This document shows, piece after piece, positions 27,393 through 36,928 of a stretch of 64,000 bases of DNA. Below the pieces are notes generated by a model. That model saw nothing but the letters and a program-made list of their open reading frames with translations, did not search any database and had not been told where the DNA came from. Made by a program: the position numbers and the translations under genes. The DNA comes from DASRDR01 sp963812945 [NCBI: uncultured Candidatus Rokubacteria bacterium]. Lineage in GTDB: Bacteria; Methylomirabilota; Methylomirabilia; Rokubacteriales. Numbering within the stretch: position 1 is the stretch's first letter; the number at the start of each line of letters is the position of its first letter. The DNA lies in assembly GCA_963812945.1 (NCBI GenBank), contig CAWEXD010000003.1, forward strand, positions 1-64,000. The letters are read 5' to 3'.

Positions 27393-28643
27393 TCACGGCC
27401 GGATCCCGGGCGCCGGCACCCGCGGGGCGCCCGTCCCGGTGACGGTCCCCGCGTAGTGGAAGGAGCCACTCTGGACCCGGTAGATCGACACGACAGGATG
27501 CTCCAGGTCCCCGTTGATGTCGAACGACACGGGCCCCTGCACGCCGTCGGGCAGGCGCGTGGCCTGGATCGCGTCGCGCATCCGCGAGCGCGTGACCGGT
27601 AGCCCGCGTCTGGCCATCCGCCCGACGGCGTCCCCGACGACCTTGACGGCGGTATACGCGGCGAGCGAGTGCCCGGTGGGGGCCTCGCCGAACCGGCGCC
27701 GGAACCGATCCGCCCAGGCCGCCGCGGCGGGGCTCGCGGCCAGGTCGGGGGCCACGCTCGACACGTGCCACCCTTCGGCGGCGGGGCCGGCCTGGATCGG
27801 AAACGCGTGATCGAACAGGCTCTCGGCTGACAGCCGGTGGACCGAGGGCAGGATCTCGGCGACCTGGCGGGCGATCTTCAGTCCGACCGGATAGCCCCCG
27901 GCGAAGTACAGCGCGTCCGGCTGGAGGGCTCGCACCTCGCGAAGCTCGGGACGGTAGTCGGCCGCGGTCCAGGTGATCTGCTTCCGGGCGAGCACCGTCA
28001 TGCCGAGCACGCCGGCCTGCCGGGCGAACGTCAACGCCATTCGCCCCCCGAAATCGGTCCCGTCGTCGATCAGGACGACGCGGCGAACGCCCAGACGGCC
28101 GTGCGCGAAAGAGGCCATGGCCTCGCTCTGCGCCAGGTCGGTCCCGACCGTCCGGAAGTACACGGCGCGGTCACCGGGACGAAACCGCGCCTTGAGCGCG
28201 GGGTCCGTGATGTCGAAGGTCGTCGAGCTCGGCGTGATCGTCGCCATGTCCGCGCGGCTCAGCAGCGGCGCCACCGCACGCCCCTCGCCGCTCGTCTGCG
28301 GTCCAATGACGGCGACCACCGCCGGGTCGGCGATGAGACGCTCGTAGTTGTTCATCCCGCGCCAGCGCGAGATGCCCTCGAGGCCGGGCCCCGCGCTGTC
28401 CAGGACGACGGTCTCGAGGGCGTGGCCCCCGGGACCATCGCCGCCGCCGTTCGCCTCGTCGACGGCCAGCTCGATGCCCCGCAGCATCGGGACGCCCCAC
28501 CGTCCGTCCAGCCCGGTCAGCGCGAGCGAGACCCCGATCTTCACGATCGGACGCGCCGCCGCCGCCCCCGCCTGCGGGAGCCACCCCGTCGCCGCCATCA
28601 GCACCGCGGCCGCGGCGAGCCGCAGGACCCGTCGCTGTCGCAC
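27393..28643 (-). CDS. ABC transporter substrate-binding protein, branched-chain amino acid type
   Basis: A 416-residue periplasmic binding protein of the Peripla_BP_6/LivK family. A signal peptide (about 1-32, ending QAGAAAA) precedes IVKIGVSLALTG, followed by VDEANGG, VVAVIGPQTSGEGRAVAPLLSRADM, VYFRTVGTD, VVLIDDGTDFG and SLAAYTAVKVVGDAV. No ATG fits; the GTG at 28643 gives a normal signal sequence. It is an orphan, with no permease or ATPase beside it, and is distinct from the LivK at 42448-43737. The ligand is unknown. It is 11 bases from the PHP gene on the same strand. Confidence 0.85.
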   Translation of the reverse strand: MRQRRVLRLAAAAVLMAATGWLPQAGAAAARPIVKIGVSLALTGLDGRWGVPMLRGIELAVDEANGGGDGPGGHALETVVLDSAGPGLEGISRWRGMNNYERLIADPAVVAVIGPQTSGEGRAVAPLLSRADMATITPSSTTFDITDPALKARFRPGDRAVYFRTVGTDLAQSEAMASFAHGRLGVRRVVLIDDGTDFGGRMALTFARQAGVLGMTVLARKQITWTAADYRPELREVRALQPDALYFAGGYPVGLKIARQVAEILPSVHRLSAESLFDHAFPIQAGPAAEGWHVSSVAPDLAASPAAAAWADRFRRRFGEAPTGHSLAAYTAVKVVGDAVGRMARRGLPVTRSRMRDAIQATRLPDGVQGPVSFDINGDLEHPVVSIYRVQSGSFHYAGTVTGTGAPRVPAPGIRP

Positions 28644-28654
28644 GGAGCGGAGCG

Positions 28655-29482
28655 TCAGCGCCCCGCGCGACGCCGCAGCGCCTCCCAGGCCTCCCACGGA
28701 ACCGGCGGCTGGCCGAGCGTCGACGCCCTGACCCGTGGCCCGTGGAAGTCGGAGCCGCCGGTCGGCACCAGGCCAAGCTCCCGGCAGAGGCCGAGAAAGC
28801 GCGCCGTCTGCCCCGGTGTGTGCTCGGCGTAGTAACACTCGACGCCGTCGAGGAGGCCCGCCCCGGCAAGCTCCCGGATCATGGCCTCGGGATCCTGATG
28901 GAATCCCGGGTGCGCCACGACCGCGAGCCCGCCAGCCCGGCGGATGATCTCGCACGCCTCTCGCGAAGTGACCTTTCGATGCGGGACGTAGGCAGGCTTG
29001 CCGGCGGCGAGGAAGCGGTCGAAGGCCTCGCGCACCGTGCCGACATATCCGCGGCGGACCATGACCTGCGCCACATGGGGCCGACCCGCCGAGCCCTCCT
29101 GGACGAGCGCCAGCACCTCCTCGGCATCGATGGGATGCCCGAGCGCCGCCAGCCGGTCGGCGATGCGATGCACCCGGGCCGCGCGTTCTTGCCGGAACTC
29201 CCGGAGCAGATCCTGGAGCCAGCCCGCGCCATGATCCAGGAAGTATCCGAGAACGTGCACCTCGCCCCCGGGCTCGTCCGTGTTCAGCTCGATGCCCGGC
29301 ACCACCTCGAGCGGCGCATGCGCCCGGGCGGCCAGAGTCGCCGGCGCGATCGCGTCGACCGAATCGTGATCCGTCACCGCCAGGACACGCACGCCGCGCC
29401 GCGCGGCCTCGCGAACGAGCTCGGCGGGGGTGTAGGTACCGTCCGACGCGGTCGTGTGCGTGTGGAGGTCGACGCCGCTCAC
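28655..29482 (-). CDS. PHP-domain phosphoesterase (RNase AM/TrpH type)
   Basis: A 275-residue metal-dependent phosphoesterase of the PHP family. Conserved metal motifs: DLHTHTTASDG at 5-15, VTDHDSVD (about 41-48), the acid in PGIELNT, VVAHPG and the final GGSDFHG. The relatives YciV/RNase AM and TrpH remove short RNA 5' nucleotides or hydrolyse 3',5'-nucleoside bisphosphates such as pAp. The GTG start at 29482 is right before the first motif, as usual for the family. It lies between pepA and an ABC binding protein; context does not add to the assignment. Confidence 0.87.
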   Translation of the reverse strand: MSGVDLHTHTTASDGTYTPAELVREAARRGVRVLAVTDHDSVDAIAPATLAARAHAPLEVVPGIELNTDEPGGEVHVLGYFLDHGAGWLQDLLREFRQERAARVHRIADRLAALGHPIDAEEVLALVQEGSAGRPHVAQVMVRRGYVGTVREAFDRFLAAGKPAYVPHRKVTSREACEIIRRAGGLAVVAHPGFHQDPEAMIRELAGAGLLDGVECYYAEHTPGQTARFLGLCRELGLVPTGGSDFHGPRVRASTLGQPPVPWEAWEALRRRAGR

Positions 29483-29498
29483 CGGGCTCCCAGTGGGC

Positions 29499-31001
29499 TC
29501 ATCGACCGGCCGCGAGCACGAACTCGAGCAGGGTCCGTGTGCCGAAGCCCACGCCGCCCTTCGCCGCGTAGGGCAGATCCCGATCGGTGAAGGCGGCCCC
29601 CGCGATGTCGAGGTGCACCCACGGGGTCTCTCCCACGAACTCGCGGATGAAGAGCCCGGCCGTGATCGCGCCACCGGGCCGGGGTCCCGTGTTCCGGAGG
29701 TCGGCGACCTCGCTTCGGAGGCCCTCGCGATACTCGTCGATCAGAGGAAGCGGCCAGAGGCGTTCCCCGGCGCGCTCGCCCGCCGCCAGGACGCGCGCCT
29801 GGAGGCCCGCGTTGTTCGTCATGGCCCCCGCGCACAGGCTGCCCAGCGCGATGGCGGCCGCCCCGGTCAGGGTGGCGATGTCCACGATCTCGTGGGGCTT
29901 GACGTCCTTCCGCGCGTAGGCGATCGCGTCGGCGAGGGTCAGGCGTCCCTCGGCGTCGGTGTTGTTGACCTCGATCGTCTTGCCGTTCATGGCCCGGAGC
30001 ACGTCCCCGGGCTTCGTGGCCGAGCCGGACGGCATGTTGTCCGTCGCGGCGATGAGTCCGTGCACCTCGACGGCTGGCCGGAGCCGCGGCAGGACCTTGA
30101 GGACGCCGAGCACGGCCGCGGCGCCCGACATGTCGCCCTTCATGGTCGCCATGCCCTCGGCGGTCTTGAGGTCGAGGCCGCCGGAATCGAACGTGATGCC
30201 CTTCCCGATCAGCGCGATCCGGCGGCGCGCCGGTCTCCGGGGAGCGTACGTCAGGTGAATGAAGCGGGGCGGCTCCACGCTGCCGCGATTCACGCCCAGG
30301 AACGCGCCCATGCCCATCCGCTCGCACGCGGCGCGGTCGAGGACACGGACTCGCAGCCCCGACTCCCGCGCGATGGTCCGCGCCGTCTCGGCGAGCGCCG
30401 TCGCCGTCACGCTGTTCGCGGGCTCGTTGATGAGGTCGCGGGCAAAGCAGGTCGCCTCCGCCGCCAGCTCCGCGTGCCGAAGGCCTTCCCGGGCGGCCGC
30501 ACGATCGCGCGCGGACGGGACGAGCAAGGTCAGGGCCTCCACGGCTCGATCCCCGTTTCGCTTCTCCTTGTAGCGGTCGAAGCGATACAGGCCCAGCAGC
30601 ACGCCCTCGCCGGTCGCCTGGGCGCGAGCGGTCAGGTCGAGGCCCCGGGCGCCGGCGCCGAGCACCGAGATCGCGACGCTGGCCGCGCCGAGGTCCCGGG
30701 CCCGGCGCGCCGCCGCCGCCGCCGCGCGCCGCAGCACCTCGGCGGTGCACTCCCCGCGAGCGCCCAGCCCCACGACCAGCACTCGCTTGGCCGGGAGCCG
30801 CCCGCCGGTGTGGATGTCCGCGACCTCGGCGACTCGGCCCTCGAAGCGCTGGTCCCGGAGCGCGAGCCCGAGGAACCCGCCGAGCGCGGCGTCCACGCGT
30901 CGCAATTCCGGCCCGAGCCGGTCTTCGCCGGCGTACCGCTCCAGGACCAGGGTGTCCGCGGCGATCGTGATCGGAGTCGTCACGCTGACGTCGAGCTTCA
31001 T
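29499..31001 (-). CDS. pepA: leucyl aminopeptidase (M17 family)
   Basis: Cytosolic manganese/zinc aminopeptidase of 500 residues. The C-terminal catalytic domain holds the metal and active-site blocks IGKGITFDSGGLDLK, KGDMSGAAAVLGV, the signature NTDAEGRLTLADA and the Arg-loop that binds bicarbonate. The N-terminal domain (about 1-165) is the variable macro-like fold. The ATG at 31001 is preceded by AGGAG at five bases; a GTG one codon upstream is also possible. PepA also binds DNA in E. coli, but no XerCD system is visible here. Confidence 0.95.
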   Translation of the reverse strand: MKLDVSVTTPITIAADTLVLERYAGEDRLGPELRRVDAALGGFLGLALRDQRFEGRVAEVADIHTGGRLPAKRVLVVGLGARGECTAEVLRRAAAAAARRARDLGAASVAISVLGAGARGLDLTARAQATGEGVLLGLYRFDRYKEKRNGDRAVEALTLLVPSARDRAAAREGLRHAELAAEATCFARDLINEPANSVTATALAETARTIARESGLRVRVLDRAACERMGMGAFLGVNRGSVEPPRFIHLTYAPRRPARRRIALIGKGITFDSGGLDLKTAEGMATMKGDMSGAAAVLGVLKVLPRLRPAVEVHGLIAATDNMPSGSATKPGDVLRAMNGKTIEVNNTDAEGRLTLADAIAYARKDVKPHEIVDIATLTGAAAIALGSLCAGAMTNNAGLQARVLAAGERAGERLWPLPLIDEYREGLRSEVADLRNTGPRPGGAITAGLFIREFVGETPWVHLDIAGAAFTDRDLPYAAKGGVGFGTRTLLEFVLAAGR

Positions 31002-31079
31002 CACGTCTCCTCGCGTCGCCGGCGCGGGCCGTCCGGCGCGCGGCGACCCATCGACGGGAGCTTCCTCGTCACGGCCAGC

Positions 31080-31970
31080 TCAGTCACGCGCCGGCCGCTC
31101 GCCATCGGCACGCATCGCGGCCACCGCGCCCGCGGGGACTCCGGCCGAGCCGACCCCGCCCGGGAGGCGCCCGAGCGCCGTCCAGGCCTCCGTGCCGTAC
31201 TTGTCGGCGACCAGGGCTTCCACGAGCGCCCACTCCTCCGAAGCGAGGCTCGCGGGCGGGAGCGGTGCCCCGAGCGCCTCCGCGAGACCCGCGGCCAGCG
31301 CCGCCTCCACCGTGCCGGCGTCGGGCCGGCGGCCGAGCTCGGCGGCGAGCGTGGTCATGCCGCGCGTCGGCTCGGGCTCGTGCGGAAAGACCGCACGGAT
31401 TCGCGCGGGGTCCGCGTCGAGCACGACCGAGCCGTGCTGGAGGAACGCCCCCCGCTGCCGGCGCTGGGCGCTGCCGACGAGCTTCCGGCCTCCGACGGCG
31501 ATCTCGTAGGCGCCGGTGCGACGGAAGCAGAACGCGGGCGGGTCCGCGGGGTCGCGGCGGCCCCGGATCAGCGGGGCCAGCTCGGCCGGCACCCCGAGGC
31601 GGCCGAGCCCGGCCGCGAGCCCCCGGCCGATCACGCGATAGGTCTCGAGCACGTCGTCCGCGCCGGGGAAGTCCCCGGCCCGCGCCACGACGCTGTAGGT
31701 GACCTCGCGCTCGGGCAGCTCGTGGAGGATGGCGCTCCCCCCGGTGGGCCGCCGGACGAGCCCGATGCCGAGCGCGTCACAGCGCGCCCGATCGACGGTC
31801 GTGTCGAGAGGCTGCGCGTAGCCCAGGGACACCGTGGCCGGGCGCCAGCCGTACAGCCGCACGGTGGGCGCGCCGCCCTGGATTCGCGAGCGGAGGAGCG
31901 CCTCGTCCACCGCCATGTTCGTGGCGCCGTCGAGGGGCTCGGTGACCAGGAGGCGCCAGGGGGTACCCAT
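31080..31970 (-). CDS. lipM: LipM-like octanoyltransferase / lipoate-protein ligase family
   Basis: A 296-residue member of the biotin/lipoate A/B protein ligase family. The substrate loop RRPTGGSAILH is at 73-83, the lipoyl-binding lysine K163 in GRKLVGSAQRR, followed by the QHGS motif. A cysteine at 148 (AFCFRR) sits where Bacillus LipM has its catalytic Cys150, which favours octanoyl transfer from acyl carrier protein to GcvH over ATP-dependent ligation. It lies 68 bases downstream of gcvPB, next to the GcvH it would modify. LipL-type amidotransferase activity is the main alternative. No lipA is in the window. Confidence 0.8.
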   Translation of the reverse strand: MGTPWRLLVTEPLDGATNMAVDEALLRSRIQGGAPTVRLYGWRPATVSLGYAQPLDTTVDRARCDALGIGLVRRPTGGSAILHELPEREVTYSVVARAGDFPGADDVLETYRVIGRGLAAGLGRLGVPAELAPLIRGRRDPADPPAFCFRRTGAYEIAVGGRKLVGSAQRRQRGAFLQHGSVVLDADPARIRAVFPHEPEPTRGMTTLAAELGRRPDAGTVEAALAAGLAEALGAPLPPASLASEEWALVEALVADKYGTEAWTALGRLPGGVGSAGVPAGAVAAMRADGERPARD

Positions 31971-32037
31971 TGCGCCCCCGCTCAGGGGCCGGCGAGCCGC
32001 CGCGCCCGCGCGGGGCCGCGCCGCGCAGCCGCGCGTG

Positions 32038-33507
32038 TCAGGAAGCCGGCTCCCGCGGTGTCCATCTGAGGTTCGGCTGCCGCGCCGCGAGGGTCTGGTC
32101 GAGCCGCCGCACGGGCGTGGTCACCGGCGCCTGGAGGAGCGTGTCCGGGCTCGAGCCGGCCTCCCCGGCGATCTGGATCATCGCGTCGCAGAACTGATCG
32201 AGCGTCTCCTTGGACTCCGTCTCGGTCGGCTCGATCATGAGCGCCTCGTCGACGATCAGCGGGAAGTAGATCGAGGGCGCGTAGAAGCCGAGGTCCAAGA
32301 GGCGCTTGGCGATGTCGGTCGCCGAGATCCCCTGCGCCTTCTGGCGGCGCGCCGAGAACACGACCTCGTGCATCGAGGCAGCCTCGTAGGGAAGCTCGTA
32401 GTGCGGTAGGAGGCGCGCCCGGATGTAGTTGGCGTTGAGGATCGCGTTCTCCGCGACCGCCCGGAGCCCCTCGGGACCCATGGTCCGGATGTACGTGTAC
32501 GCCCGGACATGCATGCCGAAGTTCCCCCAGAAGGACTGCAGCTTGCCGATGGACTTCGGCCGCTTCCAGTCCAGCCGCCACTCGTCGGCGTCGCGGGCCA
32601 CCACCGGAGCCGGCATGAACGGCGCCAGGTGCGCCTTGAAGGCGACCGGCCCGGCGCCGGGGCCGCCGCCGCCGTGCGGCGTGGTGAAGGTCTTGTGGAG
32701 GTTCATGTGGACGACGTCGAACCCCAGATCGCCGGGCCGCGTCAGGCCGAGGAGCGCGTTCAGGTTCGCCCCGTCCATGTAAACCTGGGCGCCCTTCGCG
32801 TGGCACATCTCGGTCACCTCGAGGATGCGCGACTCGAAGAGCCCGAGCGTGTTGGGCACGGTGATCATGAGGCAGGCGACGTCCTCGTCGAGCTGCCGCT
32901 CGAGATCGGCGAGGTCGACCTCGCCGTTGGCGTCGGACTTGATCTGCACGGTCTGGTAGCCGGCGATGGCCGTCGACGCCGGATTCGTGCCGTGGGCGGA
33001 GTCCGGGACGAGCACCTTCTTCCGCGGCTTGCCCTCCCGATCCAGGTGGAACGCCCGGATCATCAGGACGCCGGTCAGCTCCCCCTGCGCGCCGGCCGCC
33101 GGCTGCAGCGAGGTGGCGTCCATCCCGACGATCTCCGCCAGCATCTCGCCCAGCTCGCCCATGAGCTGAAGGGCGCCCTGCGCCGCGTCCTCGGGCGTCA
33201 GGGGATGGAGCCTCGCGAACCCCGGCAGGCGCGCCATGTCCTCGTTGAGCTTGGGGTTGTACTTCATGGTGCACGAGCCGAGCGGATAGAAGTGCGTGTC
33301 CAGGCCGTAGTTCAAGCGACTCAGCCGCGTGTAGTGGCGCACGGCGTCAAACTCGCTGACCTCGGGCAGGGCGGCTGGCGTCCGCCGGAGGTGCGCCGCC
33401 GGCAGGAGGCGCGCCGGATCGGCCTCGGGCACGTCCGCCTCGGGAAGGGAATGTCCGACGCGGCCGGGGACCGAGAGCTCGAAGATCAGGCCGTCGTAGG
33501 CGTTCAT
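32038..33507 (-). CDS. gcvPB: glycine dehydrogenase (decarboxylating) subunit 2
   Basis: The pyridoxal-phosphate-bearing half of a two-part P protein, 489 residues. The PLP lysine is K272 in [18 protein letters not shown], with AHGTNPAST and [10 protein letters not shown] before it as family blocks. With GcvPA it decarboxylates glycine and passes the aminomethyl group to the lipoyl arm of GcvH. It follows gcvPA by ten bases and precedes lipM. The final residues ([17 protein letters not shown]) are typical of the B subunit. All expected motifs are present. Confidence 0.97.
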   Translation of the reverse strand: MNAYDGLIFELSVPGRVGHSLPEADVPEADPARLLPAAHLRRTPAALPEVSEFDAVRHYTRLSRLNYGLDTHFYPLGSCTMKYNPKLNEDMARLPGFARLHPLTPEDAAQGALQLMGELGEMLAEIVGMDATSLQPAAGAQGELTGVLMIRAFHLDREGKPRKKVLVPDSAHGTNPASTAIAGYQTVQIKSDANGEVDLADLERQLDEDVACLMITVPNTLGLFESRILEVTEMCHAKGAQVYMDGANLNALLGLTRPGDLGFDVVHMNLHKTFTTPHGGGGPGAGPVAFKAHLAPFMPAPVVARDADEWRLDWKRPKSIGKLQSFWGNFGMHVRAYTYIRTMGPEGLRAVAENAILNANYIRARLLPHYELPYEAASMHEVVFSARRQKAQGISATDIAKRLLDLGFYAPSIYFPLIVDEALMIEPTETESKETLDQFCDAMIQIAGEAGSSPDTLLQAPVTTPVRRLDQTLAARQPNLRWTPREPAS

Positions 33508-33517
33508 CGCGCGCTCC

Positions 33518-34861
33518 TCACGCCACCACCGCCACCAGGGCCTGGGCGTAGGCGTCGATCTCGGCTCGGGTGCGCCGTTCCGTCACCGCGACGAGGATGG
33601 AGTCCTTGAGCCGCCGGTCGAACTGCGCGAGGGCGAGACCGCCGAGGATGCGGCGGCGCCGGAGCGCGCGCAGAACCATGCCGGGGTTCTTCGGCAGGCG
33701 GAGCGCGAACTCCTTGAAGAACGGGGCCGCGAAGCGCGGGCTCACCCCGGGGACCCGTCCGAGGGTCTCGGCGGCGTAGTGGGCCTTCGCGGTGGACAGG
33801 GTGGCGGCCCGGCGAAGCCCCTCCTTGCCGAGCAGCGCCACGTGGATCGTCGCGGCCAGAGCGATCAGCGCCACGTTCGTGCAGATGTTGGAGGTGGCCT
33901 TCTCGCGGCGGATGTGCTGCTCGCGCGTCTGGAGCGTCAGGACGAACCCGCGCTTGCCGTCCCGATCGACCGTGGCCCCGACCAGGCGGCCGGGCATCCG
34001 CCGGACGAGCTCCTTCCGGCACGAGAACAGCCCCAGGTACGGGCCGCCGAAGTTCAGGTGGTTGCCGAGGCCCTGGCCCTCGCCGACCACGATGTCCGCG
34101 CCGGCCTCGCCGGGCGGCCGGAGCAGCGCGAGGGCAATCGGGTCCGCGCTCACCACGAGCAGCGCGCCCCGCTCGTGGGCGATCGCCGCGGCCTGATCCA
34201 AGTCTTCCAGGCATCCGAAGAAGTTCGGGTACTGGATCATGACGCACGCCGTCTTGCCGGTCACCGCCTTCCGGAGGGCGTCGAGGTCGGTCACGCCCTC
34301 GGCCCACGGCACGGTCTTCACCGGCAGGCGCGGGCCCGCGCAGTACGTGTCGACCACCCGCCGAGCCAAGGGAGACAGCGTTCCCGAGACCACGATCTGG
34401 TCCCGTTCGGTCACGCTGTGCGCCATGAGCGCCGCCTCCGCGAGCGCCGACCCCCCGTCGTAGAGGGACGCGTTCGTGACGTCCATGCCCGTCAGCTCGC
34501 AGATCATCGTCTGGTACTCGTAGATCGTGCGCAGCGTCCCCTGGCTCGCCTCCGGCTGGTAGGGCGTGTACGCGGTGAAGAACTCGCCGCGGAGGAGCAG
34601 GTGGTTGACCGCGCTGGGAACGTAGTGGTCGTAGGCGCCCCCGCCGAGGAACGTCACGAAGTGGTCGGCGTCGGCGTTGCGGTCGGCGAGGCCGCGGAGG
34701 TGGGCGATGAGATCGCTCTCCGCCAGCGCCGCGGGCACCGCCAGGTCACGCCCGAGCCGCGCCTTCGACGGGATCCGCTCGACCAGCGTCTCCAGGTCTC
34801 CGACCCCGATCGTCCGCAGCATGTCACGCCGCTGCGCCAGAGTGGTGGGCAGGTAGCGCAT
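33518..34861 (-). CDS. gcvPA: glycine dehydrogenase (decarboxylating) subunit 1
   Basis: The PLP-lysine-free half of the split P protein, 447 residues. The N terminus [15 protein letters not shown] matches other GcvPA proteins, which is why ATG 34861 is preferred over the GTG six codons upstream. Family blocks include [41 protein letters not shown] and [13 protein letters not shown]. It lies 21 bases after gcvH. A two-gene P protein is usual in many bacteria and archaea; a single fused gcvP is not present here. Confidence 0.97.
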   Translation of the reverse strand: MRYLPTTLAQRRDMLRTIGVGDLETLVERIPSKARLGRDLAVPAALAESDLIAHLRGLADRNADADHFVTFLGGGAYDHYVPSAVNHLLLRGEFFTAYTPYQPEASQGTLRTIYEYQTMICELTGMDVTNASLYDGGSALAEAALMAHSVTERDQIVVSGTLSPLARRVVDTYCAGPRLPVKTVPWAEGVTDLDALRKAVTGKTACVMIQYPNFFGCLEDLDQAAAIAHERGALLVVSADPIALALLRPPGEAGADIVVGEGQGLGNHLNFGGPYLGLFSCRKELVRRMPGRLVGATVDRDGKRGFVLTLQTREQHIRREKATSNICTNVALIALAATIHVALLGKEGLRRAATLSTAKAHYAAETLGRVPGVSPRFAAPFFKEFALRLPKNPGMVLRALRRRRILGGLALAQFDRRLKDSILVAVTERRTRAEIDAYAQALVAVVA

Positions 34862-34882
34862 CGTCTCACCGTGCCGCACGGC

Positions 34883-35278
34883 TCAATGCCCTCCGGCGGT
34901 CTTGAGGAACTCCTCGTACGCCTGCGCGCTCATGAGCTTGTCGGCCTCGGCCGGGTTCGCCAGCTCGACGACGATGAGCCAGCCGCCGCCGTACGGATCG
35001 CGGTTCACGCGCTCCGGTTGCTGGGTCAGCTCCTGGTTCACCTCCACGACGGTCCCGGACACGGGCGCGAAGAGGTCCGACACGGCCTTCACCGACTCGA
35101 CGACGCCGAAGGTCTGCATCTGAGTCACGCGCGTGCCGACCTTCGGCAGCTCGACGAAGACGACATCACCCAGCTGGTCCTGGGCATAGTGCGTGATGCC
35201 CACGCGGGCGCGCTTCCCCTCGACCTTCGCCCATTCGTGCTCGCGGGTGTAGCGCAGCTCGGCCGGATACGTCGCCAT
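34883..35278 (-). CDS. gcvH: glycine cleavage system H protein
   Basis: The 131-residue lipoyl carrier of the glycine cleavage system. The lipoylated lysine is K64 in the motif GVVESVKAVSDL, inside the barrel-sandwich fold that begins YTREHEWAKVEG and continues with VGITHYAQDQLGDVVFVELP. ATG 35278 lies ten bases after gcvT. GcvH also serves as the first octanoyl acceptor in LipM-type lipoate synthesis, which fits the lipM-like gene in the same cluster. Confidence 0.98.
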   Translation of the reverse strand: MATYPAELRYTREHEWAKVEGKRARVGITHYAQDQLGDVVFVELPKVGTRVTQMQTFGVVESVKAVSDLFAPVSGTVVEVNQELTQQPERVNRDPYGGGWLIVVELANPAEADKLMSAQAYEEFLKTAGGH

Positions 35279-35288
35279 TGGATGTCTC

Positions 35289-36401
35289 CTATTTCTTGAC
35301 GCGCGGCGGATGGAACGGCGTCTTGACGACACGAGCGGCCTGGCCGCGGGCGCGGACCTCGACGGAGATCGCGGTGCCCACGGCGGCGAGCGCCGCCGGC
35401 ACGTAGCCGATGCCCACGTAGCGGTCGACCGAGGGACCGTAGGAGCCCGACGTCACCACGCCGACCGGCGCGCCGTCGTGCAGGATCGGGTATCCGTGCC
35501 GGGCGACGGCCCGGTCCACCATCTCGAAGCCCACGAGCCGGCGCCGGGGGCCCGCGGCCCGCACCTGCTCGATCGCATCCCGTCCGAGGAATGGCCCCTT
35601 CGCGGGCTTCACGACCCAGCCGAGCCCGGCCTCGAGCGGGTTGGTGGTCTGATCGATGTCGTTGCCGTAGAGCGCGTACTTCATCTCGAGCCGGAGGGTG
35701 TCCCGGGCGCCGAGGCCGATGGGCGCCGCGCCGTCGGGCTTCCCCTCCGCCAGCAGGCGCTCCCACACCCTCTCGGTGCCCTCCGCGGGTAGATAGAGCT
35801 CGAAGCCGTCCTCCCCCGTGTAGCCGGTACGGGAGACGATTCCCGGCACGCCCGCCACGTGGCCGCGGCGGAACCGGTAGTAGCCGATCGCCGCGACGTC
35901 CACGTCGGCCACGCCTCCCACCAGGCGCTCCGCGTGAGGTCCCTGCACCGCGATCAGCCCCGTGTCCTCGCTCACGTTCCGGGCCTCCACCCGGCCCTCG
36001 AGGTGGCGGCCGACCCACGCCCAGTCCTTGTCGATGTTGGAGGCGTTCACGGTCATCATGAAGTGGTCGTCGGTGACCCGGTACAGCGTGAGGTCGTCGA
36101 CGATCCCGCCGTCCTCGTAGCAGAGAAGCGAGTACTGGACCTGGCCGATCTCGAGCGACGCCACGTCGTTCGTCGTGAGCCGCTGGAGCGCCCGGACGGC
36201 GTCGGGGCCCTTGAACTCGAACTCCCCCATGTGGCTCACGTCGAAGCACCCGACGGCGGTGCGGACCGTGCGGTGCTCCTCGACGATGCCGGCGTACTGG
36301 ACCGGCATGTCCCAGCCGCCGAACGGGATCATCCGCGCGCCGGCCCGGACGTGGGCGGCGTGGAGCGGCGTGCGCTTCAGGGCGGGATCCGGCTGGCTCA
36401 T
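35289..36401 (-). CDS. gcvT: aminomethyltransferase (glycine cleavage T protein)
   Basis: A 370-residue T protein that moves the methylene group from the lipoyl arm to tetrahydrofolate and releases ammonia. Visible family blocks: FGGWDMPVQYAGIVEEH, CFDVSHMGEFEFKGPDA, the folate-binding region around NASNIDKDWAWV, SRTGYTGEDGFELY and the C-terminal GVVTSGSYGPS. It is the first gene of gcvT-gcvH-gcvPA-gcvPB-lipM, under the promoter at 36445-36473. The leader of about 37 bases is too short for a glycine riboswitch. Confidence 0.97.
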   Translation of the reverse strand: MSQPDPALKRTPLHAAHVRAGARMIPFGGWDMPVQYAGIVEEHRTVRTAVGCFDVSHMGEFEFKGPDAVRALQRLTTNDVASLEIGQVQYSLLCYEDGGIVDDLTLYRVTDDHFMMTVNASNIDKDWAWVGRHLEGRVEARNVSEDTGLIAVQGPHAERLVGGVADVDVAAIGYYRFRRGHVAGVPGIVSRTGYTGEDGFELYLPAEGTERVWERLLAEGKPDGAAPIGLGARDTLRLEMKYALYGNDIDQTTNPLEAGLGWVVKPAKGPFLGRDAIEQVRAAGPRRRLVGFEMVDRAVARHGYPILHDGAPVGVVTSGSYGPSVDRYVGIGYVPAALAAVGTAISVEVRARGQAARVVKTPFHPPRVKK

Positions 36402-36444
36402 CGGAGACGTTCCTCAGGGGCCGGGTGGGTGCGCAACGGTCGTT

Positions 36445-36473
36445 ATTATCCTCTCGCCCCCCCCGATTTTCAA
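36445..36473 (-). promoter_or_regulatory. sigma-70 promoter of the gcv operon
   Basis: TTGAAA (36468-36473) and GATAAT (36445-36450) are 17 bases apart on the minus strand. The spacer contains a run of eight G. Transcription would start near 36438 and give a leader of about 37 nt to gcvT. Confidence 0.75.
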
Positions 36474-36493
36474 CCGCCGGCGCCCGACGCGGG

Positions 36494-36892
36494 CTACGGG
36501 ACCACCAGGAGCTCGACGCTCGCCGGCTCGCTCTGCTCGCGCTCGTCGGTCACGAGCGTGAGCCCCACGCGCTTCCGGCCCGGGGTCACGAAGTCGACCG
36601 GCACCAAGAGGTCGCCCGCCTCGCGGCCGAACGCCGCGACGACCACGCCGAGCTCCCGCTGCCGGGTGGCCCGATGCGCCCCATCCAGGTCCTCGACGAC
36701 CTGGATCACCGCGACGACGTTGGCCCGGGGCGCGCGATACACGATGCGCACATCGGCCAGGCGGCCAAGGGCCAGGCGGTCCGGAGCCACCACGGAGAGG
36801 ATCTCCGGCCGGTCGGCCTCGTCGGCGCGCGCGGCCGCGCCGGCGAGGAGCACCGCGGCGAGGCACGCCAGGACGGGCAGCCGCCGCCTCAC
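36494..36892 (-). CDS. small secreted protein of unknown function
   Basis: A 132-residue protein with a signal peptide (1-23, ending AAARA). The mature part has alternating hydrophobic residues suggesting a beta sandwich (LGRLADVRIVYRAPRANVVAVIQVVEDLDG ... FVTPGRKRVGLTLVTDEREQSEPASVELLVVP), similar to immunoglobulin-like folds. I do not recognise a named family. It lies between the FAD oxidoreductase gene and the gcv promoter and starts with GTG. A carrier or structural role in the periplasm is possible but unsupported. Confidence 0.55.
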   Translation of the reverse strand: MRRRLPVLACLAAVLLAGAAARADEADRPEILSVVAPDRLALGRLADVRIVYRAPRANVVAVIQVVEDLDGAHRATRQRELGVVVAAFGREAGDLLVPVDFVTPGRKRVGLTLVTDEREQSEPASVELLVVP

Positions 36893-36928
36893 GGCCGGAG
36901 GGCGGGGCTCGTGCTCACCGCCGCACGG

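Noticed and set aside
36402-36440. Glycine riboswitch before gcvT
   Set aside because: The promoter leaves a leader of only about 37 bases, too short for even a single glycine aptamer.
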